From Phil1 sp040767925 (GTDB lineage Bacteria; Bacillota; Clostridia; Christensenellales; CAG-138): 64,000 nucleotides of DNA. The stretch is taken from contig JAXGNN010000002.1 in the NCBI GenBank assembly GCA_040767925.1, positions 515,211 through 579,210 on the forward strand, given 5' to 3'. Under the pieces are notes generated by a model. The model was not told the DNA's origin. It searched no databases and saw nothing but the letters and a program-made list of their open reading frames with translations. The position numbers were made by a program, and so were the translations under genes. How positions within the stretch are numbered: the stretch's first letter is position 1; the number at the start of each line of letters is the position of its first letter. Below, one piece after another: positions 32,502 through 39,634 of this stretch.

Positions 32502-32966
32502 TTATTCGTTAATCAGGTTCTGGAAAAACTCGTCGAGCTGGTCGATGGAGGCCGTCAGCGCGGCGAGGGAGGCATCGTCGAGCACGTCCATGATTTCGCC
32601 GATCATGCGCTTGTGGAACTCCTCGTGGATCTTTAGCGCCTCCTTTCCGCTCTCGGTCGGATAGATGTACACGATGCGCCTGTCGTTCGCGTCCCCGCCG
32701 CGGACGAGGTAGCCCTTGCGCACGAGCACGTTGACCGCGGTCGTCAGCGCGCCCACGGAGATGCCCATCTTCGCCGCGATCTGGCTCATGGTGTTGAGCC
32801 GCTTCTTCGCGAGCTCGTGCGCGGCCTCGATGGCGTGCAGTTCCTTGACGGAAAGCTCCGTAATCCCCGCGCCGCGCATGCTGCGCTCCTCCCACGCGAG
32901 AATCTGGTTGAAGGTGCGCACGAAAAAATGGTTGAGCGTCAGAAAGCGCTCCTCGCGCGTCATCAT
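32502..32966 (-). CDS. MarR-family regulator
   Basis: A 154-residue winged-helix repressor: LSVKELHAIEAAHELAKKRLNTMSQIAAKMGISVGALTTAVNVLVRKGYLVRGGDANDRRIVYIYPTESGKEAL, with the wing D-x-N-D-R-R. Together with the degV partner, the FabT-like group that controls fatty-acid genes is a reasonable guess. ATG 32966 follows AAAGGA at 9 nt; ATG 32987 has no RBS and lies inside the A/T dyad that may be the operator. It probably represses its own promoter. Confidence 0.88.
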   Translation of the reverse strand: MMTREERFLTLNHFFVRTFNQILAWEERSMRGAGITELSVKELHAIEAAHELAKKRLNTMSQIAAKMGISVGALTTAVNVLVRKGYLVRGGDANDRRIVYIYPTESGKEALKIHEEFHKRMIGEIMDVLDDASLAALTASIDQLDEFFQNLINE

Positions 32967-32986
32967 GTCATCAAATCCTTTTAACA

Positions 32987-32999
32987 TAAAATTATTTTA
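32987..32999. promoter_or_regulatory. Candidate autoregulatory operator of the marR gene
   Basis: TAAAATTATTTTA is a perfect 13-bp palindrome just downstream of the marR transcription start. This is the usual place for MarR-type autorepression. It is inferred from symmetry and position only. Confidence 0.5.
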
Positions 33000-33008
33000 A
33001 CTTAAAGG

Positions 33009-33037
33009 ATATTATCACAGATGTATATCGCTGTCAA
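33009..33037 (-). promoter_or_regulatory. Promoter of marR-degV
   Basis: On the minus strand: TTGACA (33037-33032), 17 nt, TAATAT (33014-33009), near consensus. It is back to back with the alr promoter; the two -35 boxes are 11 nt apart. Confidence 0.85.
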
Positions 33038-33048
33038 TGCGGGGGCGA

Positions 33049-33077
33049 TTGACAGGAAATATCGAAAGCGGTAAACT
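33049..33077 (+). promoter_or_regulatory. Promoter of alr
   Basis: TTGACA (33049-33054), 17 nt, TAAACT (33072-33077). The leader to ATG 33184 is about 100 nt and holds a small GGGGC/GCCCC hairpin but no recognised riboswitch. Confidence 0.7.
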
Positions 33078-33183
33078 GATACCCGGCAAGGCTTGAATGA
33101 AGCTAGGGGCATAGCCCCCGACAGTCCCCAGAAAACAAAAAGAATTCAGATTTTCCGATGATTTTACGGAGGCATAAGACAGC

Positions 33184-34314
33184 ATGAACGAAGTTTCCCC
33201 CTCTGCCCGCACGTGGGCGGAAATCGACCTCTCGGCGCTCCTGCATAATTTCAACCTCGCGCGCGCGTGCGGCAAAAAGGTGATGTGCGTCATCAAGGCG
33301 GACGCGTACGGCCACGGCGCGGTGCGTTGCGGGCGTTTCCTTGAGGAGAACGGCGCGGAAGCGTTCGCGGTCGCGTGCCTCGCGGAGGCGATCGAGCTGC
33401 GCGAGGGCGGCGTCACGAAGCCCATCCTGATCCTCGGCTACACGGCGGCGGAATACGCGAAAACCATCGCGTCCTTCGACCTCGAGCAGACCATCGTCGA
33501 CGAAAGCCACGCGCTGGAGCTCGACGGAGCGGCGGGGGAGGCGGGCGTCCGCGTCCGGGGGCACATCAAGCTCGACACCGGCATGAGCCGCGCGGGGATA
33601 TTCGCGCAGGGGGACGAGGCGGCTCTGGACGCCGCGCGCGCCGCGGAGCGGATCATCCGCCTTCCCAACATCGAGGTGACGGGCATGTATACCCACTTCG
33701 CCGTGGCGGACACGCCGGACGAGGACGACTATACCGCGTGGCAGCTTCGCAATTATACGACGGCGCTCGATTACCTGACTGCGAAGGGCATCCGCCCCGC
33801 CGTCTGCCACACGTCCAACAGCGCGGGCATCCTCTACCACCCGGAAAGCGTGATCGACATGGTGCGCGAGGGCATCATGCTCTACGGCCTCTACCCCGAC
33901 AGCGCGCCGCAGCAGGGCCCGCTGAAACCCGTGATGACGCTCAAAACCCGCGTGTCGCAGGTGCGGGAGTTCCCCGCAAACGCCACGGTGAGCTACGGGC
34001 GCACCTTTTGCGGCGGCGAACCCTTCACCACCGCCGTGCTGCTCGCGGGCTACGCGGACGGGTACCCGCGGCGGCTCTCCAACGCCACGACCGTCGCCAT
34101 CAACGGCGCGCGCTACCCGCAGGCGGGGCGCATCTGCATGGACATGTCCATGGCGCTTGTGGATCAAGAAAAGGTCAGGCGCGGCGACGTCGCGACGCTC
34201 ATCGGCGGGGATTCCATCACCTGGGAGGAAGCCGCGACGAAGGTCGGCACCATCAACTATGAACTGACCTGCCTTGTCACCGCGCGCGCGGCGCGCGTCT
34301 ACGTCAACGGCTGA
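33184..34314 (+). CDS. alr: Alanine racemase
   Basis: A 376-residue PLP enzyme. TWAEIDLSALLHNFNLAR is followed by the PLP lysine in VMCVIKADAYGHGA. HIKLDTGMSRAGI, MYTHFAVAD, the C-terminal-domain tyrosine region VSYGRTFCGGEPFTTAVLLAGYADGYPRRLSN and RICMDMSM are standard. It supplies D-alanine for peptidoglycan. RBS GGAGG precedes ATG 33184. A D-aminopeptidase follows 62 nt later, suggesting combined D-amino-acid handling. Confidence 0.95.
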   Translation: MNEVSPSARTWAEIDLSALLHNFNLARACGKKVMCVIKADAYGHGAVRCGRFLEENGAEAFAVACLAEAIELREGGVTKPILILGYTAAEYAKTIASFDLEQTIVDESHALELDGAAGEAGVRVRGHIKLDTGMSRAGIFAQGDEAALDAARAAERIIRLPNIEVTGMYTHFAVADTPDEDDYTAWQLRNYTTALDYLTAKGIRPAVCHTSNSAGILYHPESVIDMVREGIMLYGLYPDSAPQQGPLKPVMTLKTRVSQVREFPANATVSYGRTFCGGEPFTTAVLLAGYADGYPRRLSNATTVAINGARYPQAGRICMDMSMALVDQEKVRRGDVATLIGGDSITWEEAATKVGTINYELTCLVTARAARVYVNG

Positions 34315-34376
34315 ACGCCGCCCCGCAAACGAGGCGAAACACATTCCAAAATGGATTTCAATAAGGAGGAACACGC

Positions 34377-35183
34377 ATGAAGAAGCTGTTCATCAGCGCG
34401 GACATCGAGGGCACCGCGGGCATCGCCCACTGGGACGAGACGGAGCGCGGCAAGCCCCACGACTACGACTATTTCGCAGACCAGATGACGCGCGAGGTCA
34501 CGGCCGCCTGCGAGGGCGCGCATGACGCGGGCGTCGCGGAGGTGCTCGTCAAGGACGCGCACGATTCCGGCCGCAACATCAACCCGAGGAAACTGCCCGA
34601 GTACGCGCGCATGTTCCGCGGCTGGGCGCGGCATCCCTTCTCCATGATGTTCGGGCTGGACGAGAGCTTCGACGGCGTGGTGTTCACCGGCTACCACAGC
34701 GCGGCGCAGATGAACGGCAACCCGCTCTCCCACACGATGAACGGCGGCAACAACTACGTGAAGATCAACGGGGAGCTCGCGAGCGAACTGATGATCAACT
34801 GCCTCACCGCCTCCTATGTGGGCGTGCCGGTCTACTGCGCCTGCGGGGACCGCGGGCTGTGCGACTGGCTGCAGAGCGTCAACCCCAACATCGCGGTGGT
34901 CGCCGTGTCCGAAGGCACGGGCAGCGGCTCGCTCGGGATGCATCCTGAGCTCGCCGCGCGCGCCATCCGCGAGGCGGTCAGGGAGTCCATTAAAAACCGC
35001 ACCAAAGAAGAGTGCATGTTCCCGATGCCCGCGCATTTCCACGTGGAAATCAACTACAAGGAGCACATGAGGGCGCTCAGCGCGGGCTTCTATCCCGGCG
35101 CGAAGCAGACCGACACGCGCGTGAACACGTTCGACGCGGACAACTGGTTCGACGTGCTCCGCTTCCTGCACTTCACGCTTTAA
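34377..35183 (+). CDS. M55 family D-aminopeptidase
   Basis: A 268-residue zinc peptidase of the DppA family. The metal ligands sit in LFISADIEGTAG (D8, E10), EVLVKDAHDSGRN, VVFTGYHS and later HxE elements. SHTMNGGNNYVKINGE matches the family. DppA removes N-terminal D-amino acids from peptides such as wall fragments. Its length equals the family norm. RBS AAGGAGGA precedes ATG 34377. It is paired with alr, and an inverted-repeat stem follows at 35218. Confidence 0.92.
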   Translation: MKKLFISADIEGTAGIAHWDETERGKPHDYDYFADQMTREVTAACEGAHDAGVAEVLVKDAHDSGRNINPRKLPEYARMFRGWARHPFSMMFGLDESFDGVVFTGYHSAAQMNGNPLSHTMNGGNNYVKINGELASELMINCLTASYVGVPVYCACGDRGLCDWLQSVNPNIAVVAVSEGTGSGSLGMHPELAARAIREAVRESIKNRTKEECMFPMPAHFHVEINYKEHMRALSAGFYPGAKQTDTRVNTFDADNWFDVLRFLHFTL

Positions 35184-35217
35184 TCGTTTTATCGGCAACA
35201 GGGCAACAGAATGCAAA

Positions 35218-35245
35218 ACGGCGTCCGAACGCGAGCGGACGCCGT
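35218..35245 (+). terminator. Probable terminator after the M55 gene
   Basis: A perfect 10-bp stem, ACGGCGTCCG (35218-35227) with CGGACGCCGT (35236-35245), followed only by TCTGAT. The weak T-run makes efficient termination uncertain. Confidence 0.5.
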
Positions 35246-35365
35246 TCTGATAGAGCGCATTCCTCCCGAATGTGGGTTTTCGCCCCAAACTATGGTATGA
35301 TCTGAAAGAGCGGCACCCATCGAAACCGGAGCGGAAAGGCAGAAAAACATAGGGGGTGTTCCCGA

Positions 35366-36025
35366 ATGAGCATTGAAATACGCAAACTGGCGCCTGCGCT
35401 TGCGGACGAATATGTGCGTTTTTTTGACGCGACGCCGCATGACAACAACGTGGACGCGCATAAATGCTATTGCGTTTGCTGGTCTAACGACGACTGTGAG
35501 GGCAAGGACTTTTCCTCGCGGGAGAAAAGGAGGGCTTGCGCCATCCAATACGTCAAAGGCAATAACATCCAGGGTTATCTTGCCTACAGCGGCGACGCGC
35601 CCGTCGGGTGGTGCAACGTTAACACAAAATCGGATTGCCTGAAATGCGCCAGTTGGCGAAGGTTTATGGGCTATGTGCCTTTAGAGGAGCCGAACGCGGG
35701 CATAAAGGTGAAATCCGTATTCTGTTTCGTGATTGCGCCCGGGATGAAAAGAAAGGGCATCGCCACGCTCCTGCTGGAACGCGTCTGTCAGGATGCGGCC
35801 CGGGACGGCTTTGACTTCGTGGAGGCTTACCCCTACAAGGAATCCGGCTATCAATCCTCCGACTTCGGCGGTCATGTTGAGATGTATCGAAAAAGCGGAT
35901 TTCAGGTGTCTTTGGAGGCTGAACAAGGGCTTGTTATGAGGAAGCCGTTGAGGCAGGGGCGGATTCCATATCCGCCCGATTCTTTCCAAGAACCGGGGAC
36001 GGTTCTGCGCGATGGAGGGCAATGA
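35366..36025 (+). CDS. GNAT acetyltransferase with repeat-derived C-terminus
   Basis: A 219-residue protein. The N-terminal part is Cys-rich (AHKCYCVCWSNDDC). The GNAT fold follows, with FCFVIAPGMKRKGIATLLLERVCQDAARDGFDFVEAYPY (motif A, R-K-G-I-A) and HVEMYRKSGFQV. This architecture is common in clostridial GNATs of unknown substrate. The natural fold seems to end at LVMRKPL. The last 24 residues are encoded by the left arm of an intergenic inverted repeat (from 35956) and are unlikely to be ancestral. RBS GGGGGTG precedes ATG 35366. Confidence 0.85.
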   Translation: MSIEIRKLAPALADEYVRFFDATPHDNNVDAHKCYCVCWSNDDCEGKDFSSREKRRACAIQYVKGNNIQGYLAYSGDAPVGWCNVNTKSDCLKCASWRRFMGYVPLEEPNAGIKVKSVFCFVIAPGMKRKGIATLLLERVCQDAARDGFDFVEAYPYKESGYQSSDFGGHVEMYRKSGFQVSLEAEQGLVMRKPLRQGRIPYPPDSFQEPGTVLRDGGQ

Positions 36026-36155
36026 TCGCTCCATATGCGGTGATCGTTTATAAGGAATCGAAACGCGATGAAAACCGCCGCAGAACTGTTCCCGCCGCAT
36101 CTCTTCCGGGCCGTCGGGGACGAATAAGAATCGGGGCGGATATGGAATCCGCCCC
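35956..36155. repeat. 200-bp inverted-repeat element overlapping the GNAT 3' end
   Basis: The outer arms are 35956-35984 and 36128-36155. One reads GGGGCGGATTCCATATCCGC..GATTCT and the other is its complement with one base difference. Each arm is itself a hairpin (GGCGGAT-TCCAT-ATCCGCC). Inside are a second inverted pair: GGGGACGGTTCTGC (35994-36007) and GCAGAACTGTTCCC (36080-36093). The layout is that of a small non-autonomous mobile element. Related arms occur at 10517-10768, 31565-31587 and 44692-44786. Confidence 0.75.
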
Positions 36156-36170
36156 GGCATAATCCCCGCC

Positions 36171-36189
36171 CGCCGAAGCGGCGTTTTTT
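36171..36189 (+). terminator. Terminator downstream of the GNAT gene and repeat
   Basis: CGCCG - AAG - CGGCG, followed by TTTTTT. The stem is short (5 bp) but perfect, with a clean T6. A CAATTGTC-type repeat (36191-36221) follows, then a 12-bp inverted repeat, GGAATAACCGCC/GGCGGTTATTCC, at the glmS stop. Confidence 0.65.
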
Positions 36190-36241
36190 CATTGTCAATT
36201 GTCCATTTTCAATTGTCAATTGGAATAACCGCCCTCGGCGG

Positions 36242-38089
36242 TTATTCCACCGTCACGCTCTTGGCGAGGTTGCGCGGCTTGTCGATGTCGCAGCCCTTCA
36301 ACAGGGCGACGTAGTAGGCGAAAAGTTGAAGGGGCACCACCGAGAGAGAGGGCGCGCACAACTCCCCGCATTCGGGAAGCTGGATGATGTGGTCGGGGTT
36401 CGCCTGGGGGCGCTCCGGATCGATGCGGATGGGCTTCACGGTGAGGGCGATGACGGTCGCACCGCGCGCCTTGACCTCGCGGATGTTGCTGATCATCTTC
36501 TCGTGGAGCGCGCCCCCCGTCAGGAGCGCGACGACGAGCGTTCCGTCCTCGATGAGCGAGATGGTGCCGTGCTTGAGTTCGCCCGCGGCGTACGCCTCGG
36601 AGTGGATGTAGGAGATCTCCTTCAGCTTGAGCGAGCCCTCGAGCGCCAGCGCGTAGTCGATGTTCCGGCCCATGAAGAAGATATCCCTCCGGTTAAAGTA
36701 GAGCGAGGCGAGATACTGCATCTGCGTCGTATCGGCGAGGAGGGCGGCGAGCTTTTCGGGGATGGAGAGGAGCTCTTTCACCTCGGCCCTCGCCTCGTAG
36801 TCGGCGAGCCTGCCGCGCACGCGCGCGAGATAGATGGTGAAAAGCTGCATCAAAGCGAGCTGCGTGCTGTACGCCTTGGTGGTGGCGACGGCGATCTCCG
36901 GCCCCGCCCAGGTATACAGGACGTCGGTGCTCTCGACCGCGATGGAGGAGCCCACCACATTGACGATGGACAGCACCCTCGCGCCGCGCTCCTTCGCCTC
37001 GCGAAGGGCGAAGAGCGTGTCGAGGGTCTCCCCGCTCTGGCTGATGATGACGACGAGCGTTTCCGGCCCGATCATGGGGTTGTCGTAGCGGAATTCGGAG
37101 GCGAGCGCCACCGTGACGGGCACGCGCGCCATGCGCTCGAGGGCGTAGCGCGCGACCATGCCCACGTGGTAGGAGGAGCCGCACGCCACGATGTAGATGC
37201 GCTCCAGGCTTCGCAGCACGTCGAGCGACAGCCTTCGCAGGTTCAAATCGATTTCGCCGTCCTCCCCCACGCGCGGGGCGATGGTGCGGCGGATGGCGTC
37301 GGCCTGCTCCATGATTTCCTTCAGCATGAAGTGCTCGTAGCCGCCTTTTTCGGCCGAGGCGGCGTCCCAGGTGACCTCAATCACCTCCGGCTCGACGCGC
37401 ACGCCGAAATGGTCGAAAATTTCGACCTTCTCCCGCGTGAGGACGGCCATCTCGCGCTCGCCGAGGCGGATGACGCGCCGCGTGTGCGCGAGCAGCGCCG
37501 GCACGTCGGAGGCGATGAAGTTCTCGCCCTCGCCGAGGCCCACGATCAGCGGGCTGTCCTTTCGAAGGGCGATGAAGAGATCCTCCCGATCGGCGAACAC
37601 GATGCCGAGCGCGAAGGAGCCGCGCAGCTGGTCGGCGGCCCGCCGGACGGCGGCGACGGGGTCGTTTTCGTAATAATGGTCGATCAACTGCACCACGACC
37701 TCCGTATCCGTATCCGAAACGAAGGTGTAGCTCTCCTCGGCGAGGTAGGCGCGCAGCTCCGCGTAATTCTCGACGATGCCGTTGTGCACGAGCGCCACGC
37801 GGCCTGAGAGGGAGAGGTGCGGGTGGGAGTTTACGTCGTTCGGCTCCCCGTGGGTCGCCCAGCGCGTGTGGCCGATGCCCAGCGTGCCGGGAACGGACGC
37901 GCCGTAATCCGTCATCTCCTCGAGCGCGCGAAGCCTCCCGCGCGACTTTTTGACGGCGATTTCGCCCCGTCCCTCATCGACCACCGCAAGGCCGGCCGAA
38001 TCGTAGCCGCGGTATTCGAGCTTTTCCAGGCCCTTGAGAAGAAGGGGGGCCGCCTGTTTGCCTCCGATGTATCCGACGATTCCGCACAT
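36242..38089 (-). CDS. glmS: Glutamine-fructose-6-phosphate aminotransferase
   Basis: A 615-residue enzyme making glucosamine-6-phosphate for peptidoglycan. It starts MCGIVGYIGG with the N-terminal nucleophile Cys after Met, then LEYRGYDSAGLAV, GHTRWATHGEPND and HNGIVENYAELR. Two SIS domains follow (YIVACGSSYHVGMVARY, VIISQSGETLDTLFALREAK, SEAYAAGELKHGTISLIEDG). The C-terminal lid is DKPRNLAKSVTVE. The length is normal. ATG 38089 has AAAGGAGC upstream; the longer frame is an artefact. There is a TATAAT -10 (38146-38141) but no glmS ribozyme; the leader contains two small direct repeats. Confidence 0.96.
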   Translation of the reverse strand: MCGIVGYIGGKQAAPLLLKGLEKLEYRGYDSAGLAVVDEGRGEIAVKKSRGRLRALEEMTDYGASVPGTLGIGHTRWATHGEPNDVNSHPHLSLSGRVALVHNGIVENYAELRAYLAEESYTFVSDTDTEVVVQLIDHYYENDPVAAVRRAADQLRGSFALGIVFADREDLFIALRKDSPLIVGLGEGENFIASDVPALLAHTRRVIRLGEREMAVLTREKVEIFDHFGVRVEPEVIEVTWDAASAEKGGYEHFMLKEIMEQADAIRRTIAPRVGEDGEIDLNLRRLSLDVLRSLERIYIVACGSSYHVGMVARYALERMARVPVTVALASEFRYDNPMIGPETLVVIISQSGETLDTLFALREAKERGARVLSIVNVVGSSIAVESTDVLYTWAGPEIAVATTKAYSTQLALMQLFTIYLARVRGRLADYEARAEVKELLSIPEKLAALLADTTQMQYLASLYFNRRDIFFMGRNIDYALALEGSLKLKEISYIHSEAYAAGELKHGTISLIEDGTLVVALLTGGALHEKMISNIREVKARGATVIALTVKPIRIDPERPQANPDHIIQLPECGELCAPSLSVVPLQLFAYYVALLKGCDIDKPRNLAKSVTVE

Positions 38090-38254
38090 ATGAAGCTCCT
38101 TTGGGGGAATTCTTGGGGAATTCTGTTGAATCTGTTGAATATTATAACGCATCCCGGCCGCGTATGACACAGCCGGGATGATAATGTAAAAGAATGTTTT
38201 TAAATCGATCGAAAGTCAAGGCGCGCGGCCCTGACCATCCCCGATGTTCGCCCG

Positions 38255-38740
38255 TTACTCCTTCCCCAAGCGCTTCTTCATCGTCTTTTCGACGGCGTTG
38301 ATGATGTTCTCATAGCCCGTGCAGCGGCACAGGTGGCCCGCGAGCAGGCGCCGGAGCTCGTCGCGCGTATACTCCTTCCCGCTCTCGAGCAGCTCCACCG
38401 CCGTCATGATGAAGCCGGGCGTGCAGAAGCCGCACTGGACGGCCGCCTCGTCGATAAAGGCCTGCTGGATGTCCGTGATTTCGCCGTCCGGTCCCATGAG
38501 GCCCTCGAGCGTGCGGATGCTTTTGCCCTCCGCCCAGACGGCGAGATAGATGCAGGAGTTGAAGCACTCCCCGTCGATGATGACGTTGCACGCGCCGCAC
38601 TCGCCGACCTCGCAGCCTTTCTTGACGGAGGTCAGGCGGTAATCGTTCCTCAGCATGTCGGTGAGGGAGGCCCTCACGTCGACCATGGTTTCAACGGGCT
38701 TCCCGTTGACGGTGCATCTGACAAGCTGCATATTGGGCAT
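38255..38740 (-). CDS. xdhC: Xanthine-dehydrogenase-type hydroxylase, [2Fe-2S] subunit
   Basis: A 161-residue protein with two iron-sulfur sites: a plant-ferredoxin-type site in KKGCEVGECGACNVIIDGECFNSC and an alpha-helical site in QCGFCTPGFIMTA...HLCRCTGYENI. This is the small subunit of molybdenum hydroxylases, passing electrons from the molybdenum centre to FAD. It is the last gene of the three-subunit operon; its start and the previous stop share one base (TAATG). The substrate is probably a purine because adenine deaminase lies directly upstream. Confidence 0.9.
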   Translation of the reverse strand: MPNMQLVRCTVNGKPVETMVDVRASLTDMLRNDYRLTSVKKGCEVGECGACNVIIDGECFNSCIYLAVWAEGKSIRTLEGLMGPDGEITDIQQAFIDEAAVQCGFCTPGFIMTAVELLESGKEYTRDELRRLLAGHLCRCTGYENIINAVEKTMKKRLGKE

Positions 38741-39621
38741 TACAGCTCACCTCCCGAAAGTTTGATGGCCTCGGCGAGTGCGCGCCGCGCGAGCTCCTCC
38801 ACGAGGTGCAAGCGGAACTCCTTCGTCGCGCGCCAGCTCGTCCTGGGGTTCACGTCCGCAAGCGTTGCCTTGGCGAACGCCTCCACGGTTTCTCCCGAAA
38901 CGGGCTTTCCCTTCGCCGCGGCTTCCGCGGAGCGCGCGCGCATGGGCACGGGGCCCGCCACGCCGTAGGCGACGCGCACGTCCTCGAGCGCCTTTTTGTC
39001 GCCGGAGAGCCTGACGTTCACCGAGCAGCCGAGCGTCGCGATGTCCATGGCGTTGCGCATGGCGTATTTGATGTAGTGGCCTTTATAGCCCTCGTAGCTT
39101 TCCTTTTTAATGAGGATTGCCGTCAGAAGCTCCGCCGGGCGCAGCGCCACCTTGCCGGCCGAAACATAGAATTCGGATATGGGGAGCGTCCTTGTCCCCT
39201 CGGGCCCCGTCAGCTCGACGACCGCGTCGTAGGCGTGGAGGGTCGAGGCGGAATCCGCGCTCGTGACGCCGTTGCAGATGTTGCCGCCGATGGTGCCGAT
39301 GTTCCTGATTTGCGGCCCGCCGACCTTGTCGACCGCCTCGGCGAGCACCCTGACGCGCTCGTTTACGATGGGGTCGCGCGCGATGTGCGAAAAGCTCGTC
39401 AGAGGGAGGATGCGGATCGTGCCGTCCGCTTCCAGCGACACGCCGCGCAGCTCGTCGAGCTTCTGGATGCTCACAAGCTCTATCCCCGCGAGCTTGCCCT
39501 CGCGCATCTGCACGAGCACGTCGCTTCCCCCTGCGATGATCTTCGCTTCCGGATGTTCCTGCAAAAGCCGGATCGCATGCGAAACGCTCGTCGCCTCGTA
39601 CAGGGCTTTCATGTCGTACAT
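38740..39621 (-). CDS. xdhB: Xanthine-dehydrogenase-type hydroxylase, FAD subunit
   Basis: A 293-residue FAD-binding (CO-dehydrogenase flavoprotein-type) subunit. AKIIAGGSDVLVQMREGKLAG is the FAD pyrophosphate loop, GPQIRNIGTIGGNICNGVTSADSASTLHA the second FAD motif, and a CODH_C-like C-terminal domain follows. It passes electrons from the Fe-S subunit to NAD+ or another acceptor. The length is standard. It is translated between the molybdenum subunit (13 nt upstream) and the Fe-S subunit (1-nt overlap). Confidence 0.9.
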   Translation of the reverse strand: MYDMKALYEATSVSHAIRLLQEHPEAKIIAGGSDVLVQMREGKLAGIELVSIQKLDELRGVSLEADGTIRILPLTSFSHIARDPIVNERVRVLAEAVDKVGGPQIRNIGTIGGNICNGVTSADSASTLHAYDAVVELTGPEGTRTLPISEFYVSAGKVALRPAELLTAILIKKESYEGYKGHYIKYAMRNAMDIATLGCSVNVRLSGDKKALEDVRVAYGVAGPVPMRARSAEAAAKGKPVSGETVEAFAKATLADVNPRTSWRATKEFRLHLVEELARRALAEAIKLSGGEL

Positions 39622-39634
39622 AATCTGTCCCTCC

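Noticed and set aside
38090..38170. glmS ribozyme upstream of glmS
   Set aside because: A -10 box lies only about 55 nt before the start codon, and the conserved ribozyme core is not present. Only short direct repeats are seen.
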